DNA from: QZLE01 sp033852135
GTDB lineage: Bacteria > Pseudomonadota > Gammaproteobacteria > QZLD01
NCBI GenBank assembly: GCA_033852135.1
Contig: JAWSVB010000013.1
Span: forward strand, 77,350-141,349
Length of the DNA: 64,000 nucleotides
Reading direction: 5' to 3'
Part shown: piece by piece, positions 18,271 to 28,556 of the stretch
How positions within the stretch are numbered: the first letter of the stretch is position 1
Layout: each line of letters opens with the position of its first letter
Notes under the pieces: model-generated
What the model saw: the letters and a program-made list of their open reading frames with translations, nothing else
Told to the model about the DNA's origin: nothing
The model's database searches: none
Program-made: the position numbers and the translations under genes

Positions 18271-19347
18271 GTGAAATCGATTTTCTTAAGGAAAAAACTG
18301 ATATGGGATGCATCCAGTAAAGCTGGTTTGATAAAGCTGTTTTTAATACTACTTGTAATACTCTTCATCCATACATCAGCAATGATATATTTTGAAGGGA
18401 TGATTTTTAGTGATGCACTTTGGTTGACAATGACCTCAGCAACTACAGTAGGTTATGGAGACCTGTCTGCTCAAACAGCAGGCGGCCGTATTGCAACCGT
18501 AATTTTACTGTATCTTGGTGGGATTGCGATATTAGCCCAGGTTGCTGCTATGTACTTCGAATATAGATACGAAGTAAGAAGCAGGATGCTCAGAGGTGAT
18601 TGGAGTTGGAAGATGAAAAATCATATTGTTATTTTAAATTGTACTGATGAATTTAACGAAGAGTTCTTTTTAGCCGCCATGCAGCAGCTGCGAAAAAGCA
18701 GCTTAGAGCTATCATCAGCCCCAGTTGTTATAGTTGGCAATGCCTATAAAAATGGAATCCAAGATTCTCTAAGAAAACTTAATGTAGTAAATGTGTGTAA
18801 GTCGATCCACGACAACCTCGCTTTTGAAGCCGCATCGGTTATGGATGCAAACACAATTGTGGTTTTAGCAACAACTCCAGATGACCCTGCCTCAGATAGC
18901 ATCAGTTTTGATGTTATTCATCGTCTGCGTGATATGGGGGTGAAGTCTACAATAATATCTGAAGGGGTTAAGCTTGACGGTAAAGATAGATTGCTAGGTG
19001 CTGGGGCAGATCATGTAGTTAGACCTGTACGTACATACCCGGAGATGTTGGTGAGAACTGTTCTTTCACCAGGTTCAGAGCAGATAATCAATGATCTATT
19101 TGATAGCTTTGGCGAAGAGTGTGTTCGTTATGACATAGATATTAAGGCAAAGTGGGTAAACATAATTGTAAAAATGGTGCAGAATGATGTCGGTACCCCA
19201 ATAGCATATTTAGATAAAAACCAAAATGTAATCTCTAATGCAATACCCTATGATGAAGTAGAAGCTTCAGCAATATACGTAATAGTTAGAGAAGGAAACC
19301 TTAAAAGCTCTACTGAAATTGCTGATCTATTAAATGGTGTTGAATAG
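18271..19347 (+). CDS. Potassium channel with cytosolic RCK/TrkA-N domain
   Basis: 358 residues from GTG at 18271, supported by AGGA about 7 bases upstream. Two membrane helices (about 19-42 and 73-95) flank a pore loop with the K+ selectivity filter TVGYGD. The C-terminal two-thirds is an RCK domain of the TrkA-N type (HIVILNCTDEF, VVLATTPDD) that would gate the pore; the usual GxGxxG is not conserved, so NAD binding is uncertain. It is convergent with the hybrid kinase, 21 bases away. Confidence 0.9.
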   Translation: MKSIFLRKKLIWDASSKAGLIKLFLILLVILFIHTSAMIYFEGMIFSDALWLTMTSATTVGYGDLSAQTAGGRIATVILLYLGGIAILAQVAAMYFEYRYEVRSRMLRGDWSWKMKNHIVILNCTDEFNEEFFLAAMQQLRKSSLELSSAPVVIVGNAYKNGIQDSLRKLNVVNVCKSIHDNLAFEAASVMDANTIVVLATTPDDPASDSISFDVIHRLRDMGVKSTIISEGVKLDGKDRLLGAGADHVVRPVRTYPEMLVRTVLSPGSEQIINDLFDSFGEECVRYDIDIKAKWVNIIVKMVQNDVGTPIAYLDKNQNVISNAIPYDEVEASAIYVIVREGNLKSSTEIADLLNGVE

Positions 19348-19368
19348 TTTTCAAATCATTTAATTTTT

Positions 19369-22300
19369 TTACAAAATGACCTCTAGGTCATGTAATAACT
19401 TCTGTATCTGAAAGATATCAAATGAATATGCCGCAGAGCTAAGTTGCTCCGCCCATGTGGTTAAAGGCTGACATTTATGGTGATTTCCAAGCCTTTTCAT
19501 CTCTTTAGCAAAACTTTCAATTTCATCAATTGCTAAACGTTCTGGCATTTTTCTGAGTAAATTATGTTTGTTTTTTAAGATTTCAAATAGTTCTGGGTGT
19601 TGTTCTAATATTCCTGTAGTTAGTAACTTTACATCTTCTATAGTTGTTGTTTTTTCAGCCGTTGTTAATTCTGAATGTGGCAGCACTTTAATTAATTCTA
19701 AGATAAGGTCAGTTTTACTAATGGGTTTAATTAAATAGCCATTGCAAATTTTTTTCATTAACTCTTCATCTTCTTTCATGGCTGAAGCGGTAACGGCAAT
19801 TATAGGAACCTCGTTAAGTAAACTATTTTTTTTAATAACCTCTATTGCTTCATATCCGTTCATCTCAGGCATCTTTATGTCCATAAGAATTAAATTTGGC
19901 TGATGTTTTTTTGCTATTTCAATTATCTCTTTGCCATTTTCTGCTTGCAGAATATCAAAGTCATAATCACCTAAAAAGTTGATCAGCAGTTCACGGTTAT
20001 AATCAATATCATCGGCTATTAGGATGGTGCTTCTTTTAAATTTGATAGAATCGAAATCTAATAGCTTTCTTTGGTGTATTGTGGCGATTTTAGAATATTC
20101 AACTTCTACACCCTTTATGATGATGTTAAAGGTGCTACCTTTTCCGACCTGGCTTTTAATAGAGATCTCACCATTCATCATCTCAATAAGTTTTTTTGTG
20201 ATGGCTAATCCCAATCCTGTGCCTCCAAACTTGCTAAAATCTTGCTCCTTAACCTGAGAAAACGCCTCAAATATTGATTTTTGCTGGTTAGCAGGTATTC
20301 CAACCCCCGTGTCTTCTACAGAAAAAATCAAATCAACTATTTTTTGTTGTTTGTTCTTTTGGTGTTTGTATTTAACTGCAAGTTTAATGTATCCAGAGTC
20401 AGTAAATTTTATAGAATTTCCAATAAGGTTTATTAGTATTTGCCGTAGCCGTGTTTCATCTAAAATCAAAGTGCCTGGAAAATCTTCTGGAATATCGATA
20501 ATTAAATTTAAACCTTTATCTTTAATTTTAAGGCCGAAAATTGTCTCCATCTCATAAAAAAGTGTTTTAGTAGAAATTTTAGAATATTGCAGTTCAAATT
20601 TACCCGATTCAATTTTAGAAAGATCTAAAATATCATTTATTAAAGTTAATAATGATTCTCCGCTAGAACTGATATTTTCTAGATATTCAGATGATTTAAG
20701 ATCAGAATTTTTCCCCTTTAATACTTCTGAAAAACCAAGTATTGAATTCATTGGGGTGCGAATTTCATGGCTCATATTAGCTAGAAATTCGCTTTTTGCT
20801 TGATTAGCTGACTCCGCTGCTTGTTTTGCGCTTATCAAATCTTCCTCAATTTGAATTCGTATCTTAACTTCGTTAGCAAGTTTGCGGTTCCAATAGATAA
20901 AAATAGTAAACAGCAGAGCCATAACTATCAGGATTTTCCATATTAGTGAGTAGTCGAAGCCAAGTTCATATTTCACCGTTAGCCACGAATTTTGAATTTC
21001 ATGGTGCTTGTCTGCTGGAGTAGCATTAAGAGCTTTTTGTAATATTGACTGTAGGATAGGCCAATCTGCTCTTACTCCAAAACTTTGGGCGAATTCATAG
21101 GGGGTATCGCCTGCAATTTTGATATCTGCTATTTTTGCCTGCCCCATGTAATATCCAGCTGTAACTTGGTTTCCAACAAAGGCATATACTTCACCTTGTT
21201 GTAGCATCTTTAGTGCATCAACTGTATCTTTTGCAAGAGCTAATTTAATATTTGGGTAGTCGTGTGTTAGCCAATCTTGCGTTGCATACCCTGCAATAAC
21301 AGCAACTTTTTTACCTTCTAATACACTTAAATTCTGGATGAAATTTACCTGTTGTCGGGTAAATACCTTTACTGGGATTTTGAGGTAAGGGTCTGTAAAT
21401 TTAAGATATTCGCTTCGTTCAGGTGTTTCAGCAACACAAGAGAACATATCTATATCGCGATTTTTTACATGTTCAATGAGTTCCTGCCAATTATGTCCTT
21501 TGGAAATTACAAATTTAACACCAAGTCGTTTTTCAAAGGTTTTTAAATATTCAATCGCAACACCATGAAACTCCCCTTTATCATCTTGAAATTCAATTGG
21601 TGCCCATGCTGAGTCACTTGCTACCTTGATAACAGGGTGCTCATTAAGCCATTTATGCTCTTCAGATGTTAGCTGTATTGTTTTCTGTGCTTCGATTTGT
21701 GTCCATTTAGTATTAATAGCGTTAATTTTGTTGGGTCCAATTTGAGCCAAAGCTTTATTAAGAATGCTGACAAGTTCTGGCCACTCTGGTTTTACAATGA
21801 TTACTACGCTGTCTTCCTCTAAGGAGTTAAAATGTACAGGCTGAATTCCAACCAGAGTGTGTTTTCCAATTAAATAATTGTGGTAGCTGGGGGCGTAAGC
21901 AGCATCAACCTTACCCTCTATGAGCATTTTAAACATTGTAAGGGGCGTAGTGGTTTTATAGAGCTCAATTTTCCCTTCGTATTGTTTTAATATTTTCTCA
22001 ACAATATAACTACCTTTCAGTGTCGCAACCTTTTTCCCAATAAGATCTTTTTCATCTTTTATTTTATAAGGGGCATTGTTTCTAGCAAAAATGGCTGGTG
22101 TTACATTAGATATGGGGGTTGTATGAATAAACTGCATAGATTCTGCTAAGTCAGAAGTAGCAGCTAATAAGCCATCAATCTTTCCTTCTTTTGCTTTTTG
22201 GATTGTTGAAGGCCATTCATCCAATTCAATGTTAACTTTTAAGCCAGTTAGGGCTTGTAACTCATCATAGATATCAATCAGAAGCCCAGAAAGGGTTCCA

Positions 22301-23289
22301 TCCCCATTGCGGATCACAGCAGGTTCATTCTCAAAATTGAATCCAAGAGTTATTTCAGGGTGAGTTATCAACCATGATTGTTCTTTAGCTGATAGCTGTA
22401 TTTTTTCTTTTTCTACAATTTGGGTCCATCTTGCACTTATGGCGTTGATTTTAGCCCGCCCCATTTTATTTAAAGCCTTATTTAGAATGCTGACAAGTTC
22501 TGGCCACTCGGGTTTTATACTTGTAACGGCCCTGGCTTCAACTGGAGAGGTGAAATATGATGGCTTAATACCAAGGAGCGCATGTTTTCCTATTAGATAA
22601 TTATGGTAACTAAGGCCATAAGCAGCATCAACCTTACCTTCAAGGAGCATTGTAAGCATTTTAAGTGCACTATCAGTTTCGATTATTTCAATTTTTTCTT
22701 TATAAGGTTTTAAAGCTCTATTAACTATGAAATTGCCTTTAATAACTGAAACCTTTTTTCCAATAAGATCTTTATCGCTATTAACTATAAATTGAGCATT
22801 GTTTTTGGTGAATACTGTAGGGGAGCCACTAGCAAAGGGAATTGTGTGATTAAAATTTAAGAACTTAGCTAAGGAATAAGTAGAAACTAGTAAACCATCA
22901 ATTTTTCCTTCTTTTGCTTTTTTGATTGTTGAAGACCAGGTATCAATCTCCATATTTACTTTTATGCCCGTTATATCCTGTATCTCATCATATAAATCGA
23001 TAATAATTCCTGAAAGCTTCCCATCTTCGCTAGCAATAAGCATGGGTTCAAATTCAGGGCTAAATCCAAGTGTTATCTCAGGGTGAGCTTTCAGCCAGGC
23101 TTTTTCTTCATTAGTTAATTGCAGCTCATGCTTATTAGTGGAAGCTGGATTACGGTTAACGCTCTCAATAGTTTTGTTATGGTCAGTTGATGATGGGCTA
23201 AAATTATTGTCTGCACATACTCCTGTTGCACTTTTTAAAATAAGTGCAAGAAAAATAGCCAGTAATGTAGCGAAACTCATGTTTTTCAT
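19369..23289 (-). CDS. Hybrid sensor histidine kinase with three periplasmic SBP domains
   Basis: 1306 residues. After a signal segment come three family-3 solute-binding domains in tandem (about 57-295, 298-542, 543-790). The first two are close copies of each other (both open with E-x-x-W-L-x-x-H-P-E-I-T-L-G-F and contain KAKEGKIDGLL). A membrane helix follows (about 795-815), then HisKA with the phospho-His in NMSHEIRTPMN, an HATPase domain (GTGLGLAITKKLIE), and a receiver domain with the acceptor Asp in LILMDIKMPEMNG. The C-terminal helical tail has no clear HPt His. The layout resembles BvgS/EvgS. A separate HPt or regulator is needed and is not adjacent. Confidence 0.92.
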   Translation of the reverse strand: MKNMSFATLLAIFLALILKSATGVCADNNFSPSSTDHNKTIESVNRNPASTNKHELQLTNEEKAWLKAHPEITLGFSPEFEPMLIASEDGKLSGIIIDLYDEIQDITGIKVNMEIDTWSSTIKKAKEGKIDGLLVSTYSLAKFLNFNHTIPFASGSPTVFTKNNAQFIVNSDKDLIGKKVSVIKGNFIVNRALKPYKEKIEIIETDSALKMLTMLLEGKVDAAYGLSYHNYLIGKHALLGIKPSYFTSPVEARAVTSIKPEWPELVSILNKALNKMGRAKINAISARWTQIVEKEKIQLSAKEQSWLITHPEITLGFNFENEPAVIRNGDGTLSGLLIDIYDELQALTGLKVNIELDEWPSTIQKAKEGKIDGLLAATSDLAESMQFIHTTPISNVTPAIFARNNAPYKIKDEKDLIGKKVATLKGSYIVEKILKQYEGKIELYKTTTPLTMFKMLIEGKVDAAYAPSYHNYLIGKHTLVGIQPVHFNSLEEDSVVIIVKPEWPELVSILNKALAQIGPNKINAINTKWTQIEAQKTIQLTSEEHKWLNEHPVIKVASDSAWAPIEFQDDKGEFHGVAIEYLKTFEKRLGVKFVISKGHNWQELIEHVKNRDIDMFSCVAETPERSEYLKFTDPYLKIPVKVFTRQQVNFIQNLSVLEGKKVAVIAGYATQDWLTHDYPNIKLALAKDTVDALKMLQQGEVYAFVGNQVTAGYYMGQAKIADIKIAGDTPYEFAQSFGVRADWPILQSILQKALNATPADKHHEIQNSWLTVKYELGFDYSLIWKILIVMALLFTIFIYWNRKLANEVKIRIQIEEDLISAKQAAESANQAKSEFLANMSHEIRTPMNSILGFSEVLKGKNSDLKSSEYLENISSSGESLLTLINDILDLSKIESGKFELQYSKISTKTLFYEMETIFGLKIKDKGLNLIIDIPEDFPGTLILDETRLRQILINLIGNSIKFTDSGYIKLAVKYKHQKNKQQKIVDLIFSVEDTGVGIPANQQKSIFEAFSQVKEQDFSKFGGTGLGLAITKKLIEMMNGEISIKSQVGKGSTFNIIIKGVEVEYSKIATIHQRKLLDFDSIKFKRSTILIADDIDYNRELLINFLGDYDFDILQAENGKEIIEIAKKHQPNLILMDIKMPEMNGYEAIEVIKKNSLLNEVPIIAVTASAMKEDEELMKKICNGYLIKPISKTDLILELIKVLPHSELTTAEKTTTIEDVKLLTTGILEQHPELFEILKNKHNLLRKMPERLAIDEIESFAKEMKRLGNHHKCQPLTTWAEQLSSAAYSFDIFQIQKLLHDLEVIL

Positions 23290-23586
23290 GGCTTGTCTGT
23301 GTTTACTACCTATAGTGAAATATCTTTATGATTTTATGAGAAAATCCCCCTTGTACTATTAAATAATAATGTAGCCAATAGTGGTTTTCCAGTCGTTATA
23401 CCAATCTGAACGATTTTGTGTCTAAACTGTGTAGTTATGCATGTTTTAGTTGTTAAGTATATTGATAGATCAAACAGGGTATAGGTATCTATTCAGGGAA
23501 GCTCATGATGTTGTTTTGTGGAATTATAATTATCTATCTTTTTTATTTATGATAACTTGTGATTTTAGGTTGAATTTGGATGTTTG
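23290..23586. other. Intergenic region, nothing certain
   Basis: 297 bases upstream of the hybrid kinase start and downstream of xseA. It contains a GTTATACCAATCTGAACG word (23396-23412) of a type seen repeatedly in marine gammaproteobacteria, but I found no second copy in this window. No gene or terminator is convincing. Confidence 0.3.
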
Positions 23587-24942
23587 CTAAAGATTGTCAC
23601 CTAGAGTTATTACTTTTGTCACCTCACACTCAAGTGTGCCATCTGAAACTTTAGCTGTGATAACGTCGCCAGTGTTAACTTGGGATGTCGATGTAACCAC
23701 ATGTTTATCTGTTGATTCCAGAACAGAGTAACCCCTAGAGATGGTTTGCAATGGGCTAACTGCATTTAGATTGCGAGCAAGGGATTCTATTTTTTGTTGT
23801 TTGAATTCAATGTTGTTTTTAATGCTGTTTTCTAGCCGTGCCTGTATTGTTTCAACTTTGGTTTGTAGATTGGCAATTTTGATACTAGGTGAGTTGTTTT
23901 TTACTTTCTCTTCAGCAAGGGCCACAGATTGCTGGTAGTTGCTGATTCTGATGTTTATCATATGCTCGAGCTTTTGTTTTATATGCTCTATATGTCTTTT
24001 ATTATTCTCAATTTTATTCGATGGTTTTTGTTGTTCCAGTTTTTGTGCGGCAAGGTTTAATTTTGACTCAAAGTTTTTTAGGTTTGCTGTGACTAACTGT
24101 TTAGCCTTTAATTCAAGTTTATCAACCTTATATGCCAGCTCATTTATATCTGGTGTAACCAATTCTGCAGCTGCAGAAGGTGTTGGGGCGCGTAGGTCGG
24201 CTACAAAATCACAGATGGTAAAGTCTATCTCATGGCCAACACCGCTAACGATAGGTGTTTGGCAGCTAAAGATTTTTCTGGCAACTATCTCTTCATTAAA
24301 ACACCAAAGATCTTCTATTGATCCGCCGCCGCGAGTAAGTAATAAAAGGTCAGATTTTTTATCGGCATCAGCTTTTTCTAGCGCCTTGCATATTTCAGCA
24401 GCGGCTGTCTCTCCCTGCACTAAAGTAGGATAAATGAATACCTTAGCTAGTGGGTATCTACGCTTTAGTACGCTTAGGATGTCCCTAATAGCAGCGCCAG
24501 TAGGGGAAGTGATTATTCCAATTGATTCTGGGTATGCTGGGATGGCTTTTTTTCTATCGGCAGAGAAAAGCCCTTCGGACTCTAAGTTACGTTTTAGCTG
24601 TTCGAACTTTTTATGTAGGTCACCCAGCCCAGCTTCCTGCATCTGCTCTGCAATAAGTTGAAACTCTCCGCGTCCTTCAAACAGACTAACACGAGCTTGA
24701 ATCATTACCTTTTGCCCATTTCTTGGTCTGAACTTTATCCGCATATTTCGGTTGCGGAACATGGCGCAGCGTACCTGAGCTTTTTCATCTTTTAAGGAAA
24801 AATATATATGGCCAGATCCTGGTTGGGCCAGGTTGCTAATTTCCCCTTCAACCCAGATTAGAGGGAAAGAAGATTCAAGCAAGTATTTGGCTTCTTTGTT
24901 TAACTGTGTGACGGATAATATATTGTTGCTTTGCTGCTGCAT
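23587..24942 (-). CDS. xseA: Exodeoxyribonuclease VII large subunit
   Basis: 451 residues, standard length. An N-terminal OB-fold (WVEGEISNLAQPGSGHIYFSLKD) is followed by the catalytic region with the conserved IGIITSPTGAAIRD, the DLLLLTRGGGSIEDLWCFNEE stretch and GVGHEIDFTICDFVADLRAPTPSAAAEL. A long coiled-coil-like segment and a closing R-G-Y-S-V-L-E motif follow. With XseB it degrades single-stranded DNA. The gene is separated from the upstream binding-protein gene by a terminator. Confidence 0.96.
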   Translation of the reverse strand: MQQQSNNILSVTQLNKEAKYLLESSFPLIWVEGEISNLAQPGSGHIYFSLKDEKAQVRCAMFRNRNMRIKFRPRNGQKVMIQARVSLFEGRGEFQLIAEQMQEAGLGDLHKKFEQLKRNLESEGLFSADRKKAIPAYPESIGIITSPTGAAIRDILSVLKRRYPLAKVFIYPTLVQGETAAAEICKALEKADADKKSDLLLLTRGGGSIEDLWCFNEEIVARKIFSCQTPIVSGVGHEIDFTICDFVADLRAPTPSAAAELVTPDINELAYKVDKLELKAKQLVTANLKNFESKLNLAAQKLEQQKPSNKIENNKRHIEHIKQKLEHMINIRISNYQQSVALAEEKVKNNSPSIKIANLQTKVETIQARLENSIKNNIEFKQQKIESLARNLNAVSPLQTISRGYSVLESTDKHVVTSTSQVNTGDVITAKVSDGTLECEVTKVITLGDNL

Positions 24943-25081
24943 AATTGATCTTACAAGGGGTAGTAGGTAATAGGTTAAGGATAACTGTTCGTAGTAAACT
25001 TGTCGAAGTACTTATCGCATATGAAGCTGAAAGTTAGCCTAATCAAAGCAGTAAAAATACTAGATGAAAAATGAACGCAAT

Positions 25082-25112
25082 AAAAAAAGCGAGGGCTTAG
25101 CCTCGCTTTTGA
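25082..25112 (-). terminator. Terminator downstream of the binding-protein gene
   Basis: 10-bp stem (25085-25094 with 25101-25110), GC-rich at its core, with A-rich bases on the plus strand that become a U tract in the minus-strand transcript. It ends the gene at 25136. Confidence 0.85.
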
Positions 25113-25135
25113 TTCTATCTTAGAAATAGATGAGT

Positions 25136-26410
25136 TTATTTGGCGTATTTACACTCAGTTTCAGATATAGGCTTGAACGCTTCGTTGCCAGGAATTGTTC
25201 TAACCTTTTTGAAGTAGTCCCAAGCTTCAGTTGATTCTTTAGGAGACTTTACTTCAAGTAGATACATGTCATGTACCACGCGGCCATCTTTACGAATAAT
25301 TGCATTTCTTGCAAAAGGATCTTTCTCACTAATTGGTAATGCTCTCATCTTATTAGCTACAACTACACCTTTATCATGTCCAGATGCTTGTACCGCTCTT
25401 AAGTAATGTAGTGTTGCAGAGTACATTGCTGCTTGGGCAGCACTTGGTACCGCGCCATGTCTTGAGATAAAGCGTTTAGTAAAATCTCTAGTTTTGGCAT
25501 CAAAGTTCCAGTAGAAAGGGGATACAAATTGAAGGTCACGACTTGTATACAAACCAAGTTTACGGATGTCTTGTAAAAGGGTAAGCAAACTAACAATAGT
25601 CCCACCTTTTTCAAAAATTCCTGATTCACGCACTTGGCGGATAGAAGCGATAGCTTCAGCACCAGCGTTAGCAATGGCGATTACATTGGCTCCAGAATTT
25701 CTTGCTTCTTCAATGGCAGGGAAAAAGTTAGTAGCGCCGTATCCATAAGGAAACATGCTTTTACCAACTACTCGACCACCATTAACCTTAATAACAGGCT
25801 TAGAGTTCTTAACAGCATCTTCACCAAACGGACCTTTAAGGCCGATGAAATACCATTTGTCTCTTTTGTTATCTTCAGCAATTACTTTGCCTAATCCTTT
25901 GGCTAGCGCGTAACTGTCAAATGACCAGTGAAAACCAGTTTCACTACAGTTTTTACCAGTTAGAGTTGTTGAGCCTGCACCAACAACTAAAGTAACTATC
26001 CCTTTGTCTCTGGCGTAGAGTTGAGTTGGTATTGCAATGGTTGACCCTGATAGCTCTGAAATAGCATCGATGTTGTGCTCAGATTCCAGGTTTTTAGCTA
26101 TCCCTTCAGCAACAACTTTGTAATCAACTTTGCTTTTGCCTGTATTCTGCTTGTGAATGGCTATCTCTTTGGTGTAGTCAACCATGATAAGTTTGACTGG
26201 AGCACCATTTACGCTCCCACCCATATCATTTACAGCCATTTGTGAAGCGATAAAAGCTCCCTGCCCAACAGAGTCAGACCAGCCACCTGTAGCATCTGTA
26301 ACAACCCCAATATTAATTGAGTTGTCGGAAATTTCTGCAGATGCATTGGCTGCGAACCCAATAGATCCAGCTATTACAGATACTGCAGTAAATATATTTC
26401 TAAACTTCAT
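25136..26410 (-). CDS. Periplasmic Leu/Ile/Val-type substrate-binding protein
   Basis: 424 residues with a clear signal peptide ending ANASA. Mature sequence has the NIGVVTDATGGWSDSVGQG opening and the ISELSGSTIAIP stretch of family 5/6 periplasmic ligand-binding proteins of branched-chain amino acid ABC transporters. No liv permease or ATPase gene is beside it and it is closed by its own terminator, so it is an orphan binding protein or pairs with a remote transporter. Ligand unknown. GGGAG lies 7 bases upstream of the ATG. Confidence 0.88.
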   Translation of the reverse strand: MKFRNIFTAVSVIAGSIGFAANASAEISDNSINIGVVTDATGGWSDSVGQGAFIASQMAVNDMGGSVNGAPVKLIMVDYTKEIAIHKQNTGKSKVDYKVVAEGIAKNLESEHNIDAISELSGSTIAIPTQLYARDKGIVTLVVGAGSTTLTGKNCSETGFHWSFDSYALAKGLGKVIAEDNKRDKWYFIGLKGPFGEDAVKNSKPVIKVNGGRVVGKSMFPYGYGATNFFPAIEEARNSGANVIAIANAGAEAIASIRQVRESGIFEKGGTIVSLLTLLQDIRKLGLYTSRDLQFVSPFYWNFDAKTRDFTKRFISRHGAVPSAAQAAMYSATLHYLRAVQASGHDKGVVVANKMRALPISEKDPFARNAIIRKDGRVVHDMYLLEVKSPKESTEAWDYFKKVRTIPGNEAFKPISETECKYAK

Positions 26411-26842
26411 TTTTTTCTCCCGTCATTGGTTCGGAGGGATAAATTAAATTTTATGACAATGGAATCATTAATAACCTACTTACAACCCTAGTCACTGCTG
26501 CCTTTATTTTTTGTTATCGATCACAAGTAAGAATAAAGGTTTGTTCGAGTTTTGTCCTGAAAAAGTTGTTCAGGTATGTTCATTAACATTTTAATTAATA
26601 ATAATGTTTTTGTTCTGATATTTTTTAATCCTACATTTAAAATTTATACGATTCTCATGAATAAGTTAACTTACAACTGTGAGCTGGTTCACAAAAGGTA
26701 TTATTTTAGCTTGGGAAGTATTAATTTTGTTACATTAATATTAAAAATTACCTCAAGTGCACATTCTCTATGGACGTAAAGTTATCAGCAATTTATAATG
26801 CTTGGTTAATTTTAACTTATTTACCTTTACCGGATTAAGCCT
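26411..26842. other. Divergent promoter region of the binding-protein gene and guaB
   Basis: A 432-base AT-rich region without an ORF that I trust. It must contain the promoters for both flanking genes. For guaB the best match is listed separately at 26771-26799. I did not find a convincing operator. Confidence 0.5.
26771..26799 (+). promoter_or_regulatory. Predicted sigma-70 promoter of guaB
   Basis: TGGACG at 26771-26776, a 17-base spacer, and a perfect TATAAT at 26794-26799, about 44 bases before the guaB start codon. Confidence 0.6.
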
Positions 26843-28309
26843 ATGCGTATTACCCAAGAAGCTTTGACTTTTGATGATGTCCTATTAGTTCCTGCACATT
26901 CACAGGTTCTGCCAAAGGATGTTGATCTATCAACAAAGCTCACCAGAGAGATCTCGCTAAATATTCCTCTTGTATCAGCAGCAATGGATACTGTTACTGA
27001 AGCCAATTTTGCTATAACTCTAGCTCAGGAAGGTGGAATAGGGATTATCCATAAAAATATGACTGTTGAGCAGCAAGCTGAACAGGTGCGTATAGTTAAG
27101 AAGTTTGAGAGTGGTGTTATCAAGGCGCCAATCACTGTTTCTCCTGATATCACCATTGGTGAAGTTATGGAACTTACCAGAGCTAATAATGTATCAGGTG
27201 TTCCAGTTGTTGAAGGCAGTGCACTGGTAGGAATTGTTACCAGCCGTGATTTAAGGTTTGAAACTAGACTTTCTGATCCAGTTTCTAACATTATGACTAA
27301 AAAAGATGATCTGGTAACAGTTAAAGAGGGAGCCGAGAGAGAAGAGATCCAATCTTTGCTTCACAAACACAGAATTGAAAAAATATTAGTTGTTAATGAC
27401 CAGTTTGAGCTTAAAGGTTTGATAACAGTTAAAGATATTCAAAAAGCCAAAGACTACCCAATGGCTTGTAAAGATGAATACGGACAATTAAGAGTTGGTG
27501 CTGCAGTTGGTACAGGTGCTGAAACTCCACAAAGAGTAGCTGCACTGGTTGAAGCTGGGGTTGATGTTATTGTTGTTGATACAGCACATGGGCATCACAT
27601 CGGAGTGTTAGAGAGAGTTAAGTGGGTTAAAGAAAACTACCCAGACCTACAAGTTATTGGTGGCAATATCGCAACAGCAGCGGCAGCGCTTGATCTTGTT
27701 AAAGCTGGAGCTGATGGTGTAAAAGTTGGTATTGGCCCTGGCTCTATCTGTACTACTAGAATCGTTGCAGGTGTTGGTGTACCGCAGGTTACAGCAGTAA
27801 ATAATGTAGCTACTGCTCTTGAGGGTACTGGGGTTCCCGTTATTGCTGATGGCGGTATCCGTTTCTCAGGTGATATATCTAAGGTTCTTGTTGCTGGAGC
27901 ATATGCAGTTATGCTTGGTGGAATGTTTGCAGGGACAGAAGAAGCTCCGGGTGAGATTGAACTGTATCAAGGCAGATCATACAAGTCATACCGCGGTATG
28001 GGATCACTTGGTGCTATGTCACAAGCGCAAGGTTCAAAAGATAGATACTTCCAGGATTCAACTAATGATGTTGAAAAACTGGTTCCAGAAGGTATTGAGG
28101 GTAGAGTTCCATATAAAGGAACTGCTCTTTCAATTATATATCAGCTGCTTGGTGGTATAAGAGCAAGCATGGGCTATGTTGGATGTGAAAATATGCAAGA
28201 TATGCGTTCAAAGCCAGAGTTTGTGAGAATAACTGGAGCAGGTATGCGTGAAAGCCATGTGCACGACGTAAGTATCACTAAAGAAGCTCCAAACTATAGA
28301 ATCGATTAA
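26843..28309 (+). CDS. guaB: Inosine-5'-monophosphate dehydrogenase
   Basis: 488 residues, standard length. The N-terminal TFDDVLLVPA opening is followed by an inserted CBS-domain pair (about 90-205), a DTAHGH stretch, the catalytic loop with Cys in GPGSICTTRI, and the flap region with YRGMGSLGAM. It catalyses NAD-dependent IMP to XMP, the branch to GMP. guaA is not directly next to it here but lies 3 kb downstream, whereas many relatives have guaBA adjacent. Two foreign genes and a terminator stand between them. Confidence 0.97.
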   Translation: MRITQEALTFDDVLLVPAHSQVLPKDVDLSTKLTREISLNIPLVSAAMDTVTEANFAITLAQEGGIGIIHKNMTVEQQAEQVRIVKKFESGVIKAPITVSPDITIGEVMELTRANNVSGVPVVEGSALVGIVTSRDLRFETRLSDPVSNIMTKKDDLVTVKEGAEREEIQSLLHKHRIEKILVVNDQFELKGLITVKDIQKAKDYPMACKDEYGQLRVGAAVGTGAETPQRVAALVEAGVDVIVVDTAHGHHIGVLERVKWVKENYPDLQVIGGNIATAAAALDLVKAGADGVKVGIGPGSICTTRIVAGVGVPQVTAVNNVATALEGTGVPVIADGGIRFSGDISKVLVAGAYAVMLGGMFAGTEEAPGEIELYQGRSYKSYRGMGSLGAMSQAQGSKDRYFQDSTNDVEKLVPEGIEGRVPYKGTALSIIYQLLGGIRASMGYVGCENMQDMRSKPEFVRITGAGMRESHVHDVSITKEAPNYRID

Positions 28310-28335
28310 TTTGTAATTAATTGGTTGTAATGATT

Positions 28336-28363
28336 AAAAAACCGGCTTAGTTGCCGGTTTTTT
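28336..28363 (+). terminator. Terminator after guaB
   Basis: 10-bp stem (28337-28346 with 28353-28362) with CCGGC/GCCGG core and a T run. Confidence 0.9.
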
Positions 28364-28501
28364 GTTATTGATTATTTCAACTTGCTTGCATATGATGATT
28401 ATGTTGAGTTTGAAAATTATGGATATGGGGTCTGGTGGTTTTTTGTTAACAGGTATGTTTTTTGACTTAAATTCAGCTGTTAACTCTAGGCAAACTGTTT
28501 T

Positions 28502-28556
28502 CATATCAAACTTATACTATGGTTAACATATATAAAACAAAACGGAGTTTGATATG
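28502..28556 (+). promoter_or_regulatory. Inverted repeat overlapping the DUF805 gene start
   Basis: CATATCAAACT at 28502-28512 is the exact reverse complement of AGTTTGATATG at 28546-28556. The second arm contains the last bases of the GGAG ribosome site and the ATG start. If the mRNA begins before 28502, the fold would hide the start; if it begins at the TATACT box (28513-28518), the arms would instead act as operator half-sites. Confidence 0.45.
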
